This document shows, piece by piece, positions 1-5,293 of a stretch of 6,026 nucleotides of DNA (within the stretch, counting starts at the first letter, position 1; every line of letters begins with the position of its first letter). The translations under genes and the position numbers were made by a program. The DNA lies in contig JAVBKB010000069.1 of NCBI GenBank assembly GCA_031554275.1, positions 1 through 6,026 on the forward strand, in the 5' to 3' direction. The stretch comes from JAVBKB01 sp031554275. GTDB lineage: Bacteria > Bacillota > Bacilli > JARBTR01. The notes below the pieces were generated by a model. That model did not search any database. It had not been told where the DNA came from and worked only from the letters and a program-made list of their open reading frames with translations.

Positions 1-283
1 TAACGGACTTATCATCAATATCGATACTCACAAGTGTTCATTGTTTGGCAAAAGTTTGACATTAACCCCGATTGAGTTCTCAATTCTTTGGCATCTGTGT
101 GTAAATAGAGGAAAAGTTGTTGCTTCCGAAGAATTATTTGAAGCTGTTTGGGGTGAAAAATATCTAAACAATAACAACACGGTTATGGCGCATGTTGGAA
201 GATTGCGCGAAAAGATGAATGAACCCGCAAAGAATCCCAAGTTTATCAAAACTGTGTGGGGAGTTGGATACAAAATTGACTAA
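1..283 (+). CDS. vanR: VanR-like OmpR/PhoB-family response regulator (C-terminal part, 5' truncated by window)
   Basis: The open frame enters from the left edge (first full codon at base 2) and stops at TAA 281-283, giving 93 residues. These make up the winged-helix DNA-binding domain of an OmpR/PhoB-type regulator. The domain opens with a beta-strand region (LTLTPIEF) and continues through the helices containing LLxHL-like and VVASEELFEAVWG segments. The recognition helix is around VMAHVGRLREKM, and the C-terminal wing reads IKTVWGVGYKID, close to the end of enterococcal VanR. The phospho-receiver domain, about 130 residues, lies outside the window. The regulator is expected to be phosphorylated by the adjacent VanS-like kinase and to activate promoters carrying the VanR-box-like repeats seen at 1368-1391. 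The family call is firm; the VanR subtype rests on recalled similarity and on the vanS/vanY context. An internal TTG at 41 is not a real start, because the frame is open upstream and the domain begins earlier. Confidence 0.88.
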   Translation, partial: NGLIINIDTHKCSLFGKSLTLTPIEFSILWHLCVNRGKVVASEELFEAVWGEKYLNNNNTVMAHVGRLREKMNEPAKNPKFIKTVWGVGYKID

Positions 284-293
284 TGATATCGAA

Positions 294-1373
294 ATGAAAA
301 AGGTAAAACGCACATTAACGATTAGGTTACTAACTCGCGTTGCCATTGAATTGATCATATTTTTATCTGCCATTATCATTATTTTTTTTATTGCTCAATT
401 AATTTTAAGTAAGATAGTTTGGTATGGCGACGAACCATTCTATCCATTGTTTCACCATATCAATGATCAAAAAATCTATATATTTGTCATTCTCGGATTT
501 ATTGGTTTGGTCATCATCTTTATTCATTCATGGCTTAAAACTCTAGGTTATCTAGAAGAAATTGTAAACGCTACTCAAAACATGCATAATAATCAGAATA
601 ATTTGATTGAATTGCCAACTGAACTAAAGGAAATTGAAAACGAATTAAATAAAATCAAGCTGAGTTTAATAGAAAAAGAAAATATTGCAAAAGAGGCTGA
701 GCAAAGAAAAAACGACTTGGTTGTCTACCTTGCCCATGATCTAAAAACTCCCCTAACTTCTGTAATTGGTTATTTAACACTGCTTTGTGATGAACAACAA
801 ATATCGCCAGAGCTGAGAAATAAATATCTACACATTTCATTGCAAAAGGCAGAAAGACTTGAAGATTTAATTAATGAGTTTTTCGACATCACGCGCCTTA
901 ACCTTTCGAAGCTGATTCTTGAGCCAAGTAAAGTTAATTTAACGCGAATGTTTGAGCAACTTACGTTCGAATTCACGCCTTTGTTTACTGACAAAAAGCT
1001 CAAATGTGAGCTTCACGCACCATCAGACTTAATGATAGAATGTGATGTAGCCAAAATGGGACGTGTATTTGATAATTTGCTTCGCAATGCCGTCAATTAT
1101 AGTTATGAGAATAGTACGATTATGATAACGATCAGTAATCACGAAGATCAAATATCAATCAAATTTCAAAATCACGGCAACACCATTCCGCAAGAAAAAT
1201 TGATGCGGATTTTTGAGCAATTCTACCGTCTGGACTCTGCTCGCAGCTCAGAAAGCGGTGCAGGAATCGGGTTGACAGTTGCAAAAGAAATAATCGAGCT
1301 ACACCATGGAACAATAATGGCTTCTAGTGAAAACCAAATTATTTCATTTGATGTTACCCTTCCCTTTTCGTAG
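294..1373 (+). CDS. vanS: VanS-like membrane sensor histidine kinase
   Basis: Read from ATG 294 this is a 359-residue kinase, close in length to VanA-type VanS. Two membrane helices (about 16-38 and 61-80) flank a short extracytoplasmic loop of about 22 residues. A HAMP-like, coiled-coil-prone linker (about 81-145) follows. The H-box has the phospho-acceptor His148 in AHDLKTPLTS, preceded by EQRKND as in VanS. The N-box is DNLLRNA (Asn265). The G1 box is degenerate (NHG, 293-295, instead of DxG), as in VanS. The F-box is FEQFYRLD (from 307) and the G2 box is GAGIGL (322-327). It should autophosphorylate in response to a cell-envelope signal, perhaps a glycopeptide, and pass phosphate to the upstream VanR. 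The gap to vanR is 10 nt. ATG 294 has no good ribosome site; an in-frame TTG at 276, overlapping the vanR stop and 12 nt after GGGGAG, is a real alternative. ATG 219 would overlap vanR by 65 bp and is unlikely. Confidence 0.9.
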   Translation: MKKVKRTLTIRLLTRVAIELIIFLSAIIIIFFIAQLILSKIVWYGDEPFYPLFHHINDQKIYIFVILGFIGLVIIFIHSWLKTLGYLEEIVNATQNMHNNQNNLIELPTELKEIENELNKIKLSLIEKENIAKEAEQRKNDLVVYLAHDLKTPLTSVIGYLTLLCDEQQISPELRNKYLHISLQKAERLEDLINEFFDITRLNLSKLILEPSKVNLTRMFEQLTFEFTPLFTDKKLKCELHAPSDLMIECDVAKMGRVFDNLLRNAVNYSYENSTIMITISNHEDQISIKFQNHGNTIPQEKLMRIFEQFYRLDSARSSESGAGIGLTVAKEIIELHHGTIMASSENQIISFDVTLPFS

Positions 1374-1391
1374 GAAAATCGTAAGAACTTC
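1368..1391 (+). promoter_or_regulatory. Tandem VanR-box-like repeats upstream of vanY
   Basis: Two 13-mers, TCGTAGGAAAATC (1368-1380) and TCGTAAGAACTTC (1379-1391), lie in direct orientation with starts 11 bp apart, one helical turn. Against the published VanR consensus as I recall it (TCGTAnGAAAnTT), they match at 10 and 9 of 11 defined positions. OmpR-family dimers typically bind such tandem repeats. The first copy contains the vanS stop codon (1371-1373). The array ends about 5 bp before the -35 region of the likely vanY promoter, a position that suits activation. Confidence 0.65.
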
Positions 1392-1396
1392 ATGAT

Positions 1397-1425
1397 GAAA
1401 AAAGAGCATTTTGTTATGGTATAAC
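1397..1425 (+). promoter_or_regulatory. Probable vanY promoter with extended -10
   Basis: An extended -10 element, TGG-TATAAC, occupies 1417-1425 (five of six matches to TATAAT). With a 17-bp spacer the -35 would be GAAAAA at 1397-1402, a very poor match, which is usual for an activator-dependent promoter. The VanR-like boxes end just upstream. The -10 is inside a perfect palindrome (TGTTAT-ggt-ATAACA, 1412-1426). A second extended -10, TGG-TATGAT at 1448-1456, arises from the duplicated leader unit and is an alternative. Confidence 0.45.
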
Positions 1426-1461
1426 AGATAAAGAGCATTTTTATCCTTGGTATGATTACAG
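1401..1461 (+). repeat. Imperfect direct duplication in the vanY leader
   Basis: Unit 1 (1401-1427) and unit 2 (1430-1461) both begin AAAGAGCATTTT, both carry TGGTAT further in (1417-1422 and 1448-1453), and both end with CAG. Unit 2 is longer by about 5 bp. Each unit supplies one candidate extended -10 element, so the duplication may have doubled the promoter. Confidence 0.5.
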
Positions 1462-1498
1462 CGTTAGAAAACGTAATCCCAAAGTGAAAAAGCTCTTT
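1430..1498 (+). promoter_or_regulatory. Long imperfect hairpin in the vanY 5' leader
   Basis: Complementary arms are nested as AAAGAGC/GCTCTTT (1430-1436 with 1492-1498), TTTTT/AAAAA, TTGG/CCAA, GATTAC/GTAATC and GTT/AAC, around an AGAA loop. Small bulges separate the helices. The structure ends 10 nt before the GGAAGGAAG ribosome site of vanY. If transcription starts near 1432, the hairpin would form the extreme 5' end of the mRNA. That could stabilise the message or act as an attenuator; no long T-run follows, so a plain terminator is less likely. Confidence 0.45.
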
Positions 1499-1524
1499 AT
1501 TATATAACGGAAGGAAGTTCGATC

Positions 1525-2268
1525 ATGATTGATAGCTCCATACATAAACCAAAGATTCACATATTCAAAAGAACTTTGTTTCTCTATATTGCATTCACAA
1601 CTTTATCTATTTCAGTATTTGGAATCATTAATTATACGATCACTCAGTCACAAAACAATATTATTTCTGTAACGGATGCGGATCCAACAAATGAATCATC
1701 TTTAAATGCACAACCTGATTGGGCCTTAATTTTGGTTAACAAACAACATGCAATTCCATCAGATTATACAATTTCATTGAAGAAACTTAAAAACGGACAA
1801 TCGGTGGATGAACGAATTTATCCAGATTTGCAACAGATGATGGACGACTGTAAAGCAGCAGGCTTGTCCCCCACAATTGTTTCATCCTATCGAACAACTG
1901 CACAGCAGGCTTCCATGTTGAATGAAAAGGTAGAAGATTTGGTATCAGAAGGCCATTCCAAGGCAAATGCACTAGAGCTCGCACAAACTTGGGTTGCGCT
2001 TCCCGGAACAAGTGAGCACCAATTGGGAATAGCAGTTGATATCAATTCAAAAAACGATTCAAGTAATGCTGTCTATAAATGGCTTAATGAAAACAGTTGG
2101 AAATATGGTTTCATCATGCGCTACCCTGCAAACAAAAAAGAAATAACTGGTGTGAATTACGAACCCTGGCATTATCGGTATGTCGGCAAAGCTCCAGCAA
2201 AGGAAATCTTCGAGAAAAATATTTGCTTAGAGGAATACTTAATTCAATTTCAAAATGATTTTAATTAA
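1525..2268 (+). CDS. vanY: VanY-type membrane-anchored D-alanyl-D-alanine carboxypeptidase (peptidase M15B)
   Basis: This 247-residue protein starts at ATG 1525, preceded by a strong ribosome site (GGAAGGAAG, 1509-1517, spacing 7). One hydrophobic helix at about 16-37 serves as an uncleaved signal anchor, placing the catalytic domain outside the membrane. The M15 zinc-peptidase signatures are complete: SSYR with Arg123, SEHQLGIAVD with zinc ligands His165 and Asp172, and EPWHYR with catalytic Glu213 and zinc ligand His216. Family members remove the C-terminal D-Ala (or D-Lac) from peptidoglycan pentapeptide, lowering the number of vancomycin targets or trimming cell-wall stems. It follows vanS by 151 bp, and the tandem VanR-like boxes and promoter between them suggest VanRS control. 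Without vanHAX alongside, a lone VanY would give at most low-level glycopeptide tolerance or serve normal wall maturation. The enzyme class is very secure; the precise vanY label is less so, since chromosomal DdcY/YodJ-type paralogues look similar. Confidence 0.92.
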   Translation: MIDSSIHKPKIHIFKRTLFLYIAFTTLSISVFGIINYTITQSQNNIISVTDADPTNESSLNAQPDWALILVNKQHAIPSDYTISLKKLKNGQSVDERIYPDLQQMMDDCKAAGLSPTIVSSYRTTAQQASMLNEKVEDLVSEGHSKANALELAQTWVALPGTSEHQLGIAVDINSKNDSSNAVYKWLNENSWKYGFIMRYPANKKEITGVNYEPWHYRYVGKAPAKEIFEKNICLEEYLIQFQNDFN

Positions 2269-2277
2269 CTTATACTT

Positions 2278-2364
2278 TATTGGAAAGCGCTTTTCTCAGG
2301 GAATCCGCAAGTCCAATGACCCTCCTTCCTATTCCTGCAGGTTTTCCAATAGAATTTAGGGAAT
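2278..2364. repeat. G+C-richer patch with inverted and direct repeats between vanY and vanZ
   Basis: Perfect 9-bp inverted arms TATTGGAAA (2278-2286) and TTTCCAATA (2343-2351) flank a patch that is visibly richer in G+C than its AT-rich surroundings. A further ATTGGA/TCCAAT pair lies inside, and AGGGAAT occurs twice, exactly 60 bp apart (2298 and 2358). It may be a small dispersed intergenic repeat or the relic of a gene. The rest of the 2269-2493 gap shows nothing beyond the vanZ promoter region. Confidence 0.35.
2283..2292. promoter_or_regulatory. cre-like palindrome (weak candidate)
   Basis: GAAAGCGCTT fits the core GWAARCGYTW of the Firmicute catabolite-responsive element, but the flanking positions do not fit well. 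It lies 14 bp after the vanY stop and far upstream of vanZ, a poor place for an operator, so this may be only a chance palindrome. Confidence 0.15.
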
Positions 2365-2461
2365 TGGCTATTTTATAGGTTTGAACTCCTTATGACCAGT
2401 GCTTTTGAAATTATGAAATTGACTCACATTAAACAATGTCAGTATTTTGTTTTGAAAAATT

Positions 2462-2470
2462 TGTTAAAAT
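2462..2470 (+). promoter_or_regulatory. Possible vanZ promoter (extended -10)
   Basis: TGT-TAAAAT is an extended -10 with five of six matches, 23 bp before the vanZ start. No convincing -35 lies 16-18 bp upstream. TTGACT at 2419-2424 with TATTTT at 2443-2448 (18-bp spacer) is an alternative. No VanR-box-like sequence is visible in this gap, so vanZ may not be directly under VanR control. Confidence 0.3.
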
Positions 2471-2493
2471 AATCAGAAATAAGTGGTGGTCTT

Positions 2494-3045
2494 ATGAATA
2501 AACAAGAGCGAATTAAATCAGTATTTCTATATGGTGTTTTCATTTGTTACATCCTTATGCTAGTGAAAATATTGTTCTTATCAAGAGCTTCACTCTTTGA
2601 GCTGTTTGATAGCGAAAGAACTTTATTTAGGTCAGTTAACCTCATTCCTTTTAACAGCATAAGTGAATACATTTCTGGCGGCACAGCGAATTTAAAAGCG
2701 TTCGCTTTTAGTAATGTGATTGGCAACATCATTATTTTTATCCCATTAGGTGTATATATTCTATTATTCAAAAGTGATAAAAGAATGTACCCCACACTAT
2801 TCTTCATATTCATCGTGAGTTTATTCGTTGAAATGATTCAGTGGCTATTCGGTATTGGCGTCTCCGATATTGATGACATCATTCTAAATTGTTTCGGCGG
2901 ATGGCTTGGAGTTATCCTGTATAAGCTCCTATTGTTCGTGTTTCGAGATGAGAAAAAAGTGCGTACTTTGATTACAATCATCTCTGTTATTGTAGGAGTG
3001 CCAGTACTTTTTTACTTATTCTTCATGGTAAAAATGCGACTTTGA
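2494..3045 (+). CDS. vanZ: VanZ-family integral membrane protein
   Basis: This 183-residue protein starts at ATG 2494, after a modest GTGGTGG ribosome site with 4-nt spacing. Family hallmarks are all present: NLIPF (49-53), GNIIIFIPLG (77-86), E113xxQ116 at the end of a helix, and GVSDIDDIILNCFGGWLG (122-139). Hydrophobic helices lie at about 10-29, 73-92, 100-119, 129-149 and 157-178. The fifth helix gives a tail slightly longer than enterococcal VanZ (about 160 residues). Established knowledge: VanZ from the VanA cluster raises teicoplanin resistance by an undefined mechanism, and VanZ-like proteins elsewhere affect lipoglycopeptide susceptibility. It follows vanY by 225 bp and has its own possible promoter and a terminator after it, so it may form a separate unit. 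The family call is strong; true VanZ function is inferred from the cassette order, since many VanZ-domain proteins lie outside resistance clusters. Confidence 0.88.
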   Translation: MNKQERIKSVFLYGVFICYILMLVKILFLSRASLFELFDSERTLFRSVNLIPFNSISEYISGGTANLKAFAFSNVIGNIIIFIPLGVYILLFKSDKRMYPTLFFIFIVSLFVEMIQWLFGIGVSDIDDIILNCFGGWLGVILYKLLLFVFRDEKKVRTLITIISVIVGVPVLFYLFFMVKMRL

Positions 3046-3072
3046 CCACTCAACACCAACTAGTCAAAAAGC

Positions 3073-3126
3073 AAAAAAATCAACTCTTTACTGCCATTCT
3101 TAAGGGCAATGAGAGTTGATTTTTTC
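3073..3126 (+). terminator. Strong intrinsic terminator after vanZ (possibly bidirectional)
   Basis: A7-TCAACTCT (3073-3087) pairs with AGAGTTGA-T6 (3112-3125), giving about 14 bp of perfect stem including the A/T part, with an inner TGCC/GGCA helix. The T-run follows on the + strand, 27 bp after the vanZ stop. The A-run gives the opposite strand a T-run too. Confidence 0.88.
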
Positions 3127-3300
3127 TGTAACTGTCAACACTAAACACAATCCACAGTTTAGCTTCCTTTAACTATTAGAGTGAAGATTCGCATAAACGG
3201 TTTCAAATTTCAAAATAATATTCTGGTAAATATTAAATGCAACAACTGTAGCTAGACAAAGTGTGAATAGCTAAGCTGTTTGATTTCCCAATAAATTAAA
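3127..3300. other. Non-coding stretch without recognisable features
   Basis: Together with the two flanking terminators this makes up the 332-bp gap between vanZ and the convergent membrane-protein gene. It is AT-rich and has no plausible open frame with a ribosome site. The only structure seen is a short CTAAAC/GTTTAG inverted repeat near 3141-3163, which is not convincing as a functional element. Confidence 0.5.
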
Positions 3301-3333
3301 ATAGCTCGAATGACATTACGTCATCCAAGCTAT
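3287..3333 (-). terminator. Probable terminator of the minus-strand membrane-protein gene
   Basis: ATAGCT (3301-3306) and AGCTAT (3328-3333) enclose a second stem, ATGAC/GTCAT, around a 5-nt loop, with a symmetric 3-nt internal loop. Read on the minus strand it is followed by TTTAATTTATT, a weak T-rich tract. It lies about 45 bp beyond the stop at 3378. Confidence 0.6.
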
Positions 3334-3377
3334 CTTTGAATCTAGAGCTTACACAGTCTTATCGCAACTGTGAATCC

Positions 3378-4130
3378 TCATTTATCTTTATCTGCTGCTT
3401 CCTCATCACTCATGCCTTTTTCTTTTTCAGCTCGAGCAACACAGGTATTACAAATGTCATCGATATTCTTTAATTCGCGAGATTTTGCCACTGTTCCTTC
3501 ATAAATTGCTGCTGTTTTATCGCCATTAATATGATAGCAATCTTTGTACAAGTGATAACTTCCACCATGCTCAGTCCAATAAACGAGGTTTGCACCTGAA
3601 AGTCTCTCAACTTGAGCTGTTTGCTCATCCAACTGTTCTACAGAAACAGGGTTTAAATCTGCCCCGATAAAGCCAGCGATGATTAGCGCAATACCCGCAA
3701 TTGCTCCTAACAAACTCTTTTGCTTTTTGTCCATATTTTTGTTTGTTAATATTAGAATTGCCAGTGGTAAGAATGCAATCATTGCGATAATTACACCCAA
3801 TTGGTTTTGAATAAAGAACCTTATTTTGTCCTTCTCTGATGCTGGATCGAAACGATTTGATTTCTTCCAAAGTAACGACCCGCCAATTGCAAGTATTAGG
3901 TCAACAACGATTAACGCGATGATCAATACCATATTAATAGGCACTTTGTTTAATTGTAAAATTGCAAAGACTTCAGCACCAATCGCCACTAACCACATTA
4001 CAATCGCAATCAGTCTAAACTTTGTTGCCTGTTGTTTGCTTTCTGCCGAGACTTTAAACGATGAAGATGTTGTTGTGCTAGATGTACTACCATCATCTTC
4101 TACCTTAATAATTTTTTTATTTGTTGCCAT
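3378..4130 (-). CDS. Four-helix membrane protein with C-terminal His/Cys domain, function unknown
   Basis: The chosen start is ATG 4130 (MATNKKIIKV), because AAGGAG at 4140-4145 sits 9 nt upstream. The longer frame to 4169 lacks a ribosome site. The 250-residue protein begins with a soluble Ser/Thr-rich stretch (SSTTTSSS region, about 15-25). Four predicted membrane helices follow at about 40-60, 66-88, 108-129 and 138-157. A soluble C-terminal domain (about 180-233) reads YWTEHGGSYHLYKDCYHI and later ICNTC. The arrangement of His193, Cys198, His200, Cys227 and Cys230 suggests a small metal-binding fold, reminiscent of Ada-type zinc sites, and the extreme end is acidic and charged. Similar tails occur on otherwise uncharacterised Firmicute membrane proteins, as far as I recall. 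I do not recognise a specific family and assign no function. It is monocistronic, flanked by terminators on both sides, and has no visible link to the Van-like genes. Confidence 0.85.
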   Translation of the reverse strand: MATNKKIIKVEDDGSTSSTTTSSSFKVSAESKQQATKFRLIAIVMWLVAIGAEVFAILQLNKVPINMVLIIALIVVDLILAIGGSLLWKKSNRFDPASEKDKIRFFIQNQLGVIIAMIAFLPLAILILTNKNMDKKQKSLLGAIAGIALIIAGFIGADLNPVSVEQLDEQTAQVERLSGANLVYWTEHGGSYHLYKDCYHINGDKTAAIYEGTVAKSRELKNIDDICNTCVARAEKEKGMSDEEAADKDK

Positions 4131-4284
4131 ATACACATTCTCCTTCGATGTCTTTACTAAGCCATCCATTTAATATTATCATAGAAATACTATAATACTA
4201 TCCTATTTTATCAGACTATCTCTAATAATTAAAGTACTAAATAGGGGAACAATTATTTGCTAGATCTATACTAAAATAATTCAC

Positions 4285-4312
4285 GAAAAACCTTGATCGC
4301 TCAAGGTTTTTC
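4285..4312 (-). terminator. Intrinsic terminator of the etfBA operon
   Basis: A perfect 12-bp inverted repeat (GAAAAACCTTGA at 4285-4296, TCAAGGTTTTTC at 4301-4312) with a 4-nt loop lies 27 bp past the etfA stop. On the minus strand it reads A5-CCTTGA, loop, TCAAGG-T5. It isolates etfBA from the next gene on the same strand. The stretch 4170-4284 should hold that gene's promoter; several AT-rich -10-like hexamers are present but no clear -35, so none is called. Confidence 0.88.
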
Positions 4313-4339
4313 AACTGATTGCTTATCGTAATTGCACTA

Positions 4340-5293
4340 TTAACTTTGAGAAAGTGCTGTAGTAAGAAGGGGCACTACTTCGAAAAGATCCCCTACAATA
4401 CCATAATCAGCCACCTGGAATATTGCAGCATCTGGGTCTTTATTAATCGCAACAATGCATTTGGAATTCGACATCCCTGCTAGATGTTGAATTGCGCCAG
4501 AAATACCACAAGCGATATATAGATCAGGTGTGACAACCTTTCCTGTCTGCCCTATCTGTAATGAGTAATCGCAATACGCTGCATCACAAGCACCTCGAGA
4601 AGCTCCCACAGCTCCGCCCACTGTATTTGCTAACTGATACAATACACCAAAACCCGATTCGCTTTTGACACCACGCCCACCAGAAATGATTACTCTTGCT
4701 TCAGATAAGTCTACAGTTCCGCCATTTATCTGACCTTTAAGAAATTTAACTGAAGATAGTGCTTGAGAAATTTCGTATTTCTCTACAACAACCTGATTAT
4801 TTGCAAATTCTACAGGCGAGAAGTTATTTGGTCGGATAGTGATGATCCCTTTCTCATCCAAGATTCTTACTTTCTCAAACGCCTTCCCAGCATAAATTGG
4901 TCTGGTAAATACAGGTTGATCGTTTTCAGCTTTTTCAATTTGAATACAATCAGAAACCAATCCAAGTTGTAGCTGCACAGCTAGTCTTGGTGCAATGTCG
5001 CGTCCAATACCTGTGTGGCCCAGTATAATCCAATCTGGCTCTACGCTAGCAAACAATTCTTCAAGGATTGCTGCACAGTTTTCCACCTGACTGTTTGAAC
5101 TTGAAACAATGCCTATTCTATCCGCCCCGTGTCCAATTAGACTGTTAATTTGATCCGCAGATTCATTTTCACTAATGAGGAGACAGGTTATTTCTATCTC
5201 AGTTGATAATAGCTTAGCAGCTGCAATCGCTTCGTAAGTCACTTTGCGAATTTGCCCATCTCGTTGTTCAACCAATATAATTGCTCTTTTCAA
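4340..5293 (-). CDS. etfA: Electron transfer flavoprotein subunit alpha
   Basis: This is a full-length 317-residue EtfA. The N-terminal domain (about 1-185) has the Rossmann-like fold shared with EtfB. The C-terminal FAD domain carries all its motifs: SGGRG (204-208), GASRG (230-234), QIGQTGK (246-252), ISGAIQH (264-270), NKDPDAAIF (284-292) and DYGIVGDLF (296-304). Arg207, Ser232, Arg233, Thr250, His270, Asn284 and Asp302 line up with FAD contacts known from human EtfA at a constant offset of 16. The DAAYCDYS segment matches the Bacillus style. With EtfB it forms a soluble heterodimer carrying one FAD and one AMP, passing electrons from acyl-CoA dehydrogenases toward the quinone pool. Whether it bifurcates cannot be told from this alone. 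The start is TTG 5293-5291, overlapping the etfB stop as TTGA, with AAGGCGGG about 10 nt upstream. This implies translational coupling. Confidence 0.96.
   Translation of the reverse strand: MKRAIILVEQRDGQIRKVTYEAIAAAKLLSTEIEITCLLISENESADQINSLIGHGADRIGIVSSSNSQVENCAAILEELFASVEPDWIILGHTGIGRDIAPRLAVQLQLGLVSDCIQIEKAENDQPVFTRPIYAGKAFEKVRILDEKGIITIRPNNFSPVEFANNQVVVEKYEISQALSSVKFLKGQINGGTVDLSEARVIISGGRGVKSESGFGVLYQLANTVGGAVGASRGACDAAYCDYSLQIGQTGKVVTPDLYIACGISGAIQHLAGMSNSKCIVAINKDPDAAIFQVADYGIVGDLFEVVPLLTTALSQS

Noticed and set aside
219..293. Upstream extension of the kinase to ATG 219
   Set aside because: It would overlap the vanR coding region by 65 bp, has no ribosome site, and adds 25 residues unlike a kinase N-terminus; the membrane helix begins soon after Met at 294.
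1430..1498. Hairpin after vanS as a simple transcription terminator or small insertion element
   Set aside because: No long T-run follows it, no flanking target duplication is seen, and it sits directly before the vanY ribosome site; a leader structure fits better.
2547..2813. Minus-strand open frame inside vanZ
   Set aside because: It is the antisense shadow of a gene with complete family motifs and no independent start signal.
4131..4169. Thirteen-residue N-terminal extension of the membrane protein
   Set aside because: AAGGAG at 4140-4145 would lie inside the coding region and is spaced correctly for ATG 4130, so the shorter start is preferred.
3826..4173. 115-codon + strand open frame opposite the membrane-protein gene
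   Set aside because: It is antisense to a gene with a good ribosome site, clear membrane helices and its own terminator; it has no supporting signal of its own.
4285..4312. Perfect inverted repeat as an attachment or recombination site
   Set aside because: A-run, stem, 4-nt loop and T-run just after the etfA stop are the plain layout of an intrinsic terminator.
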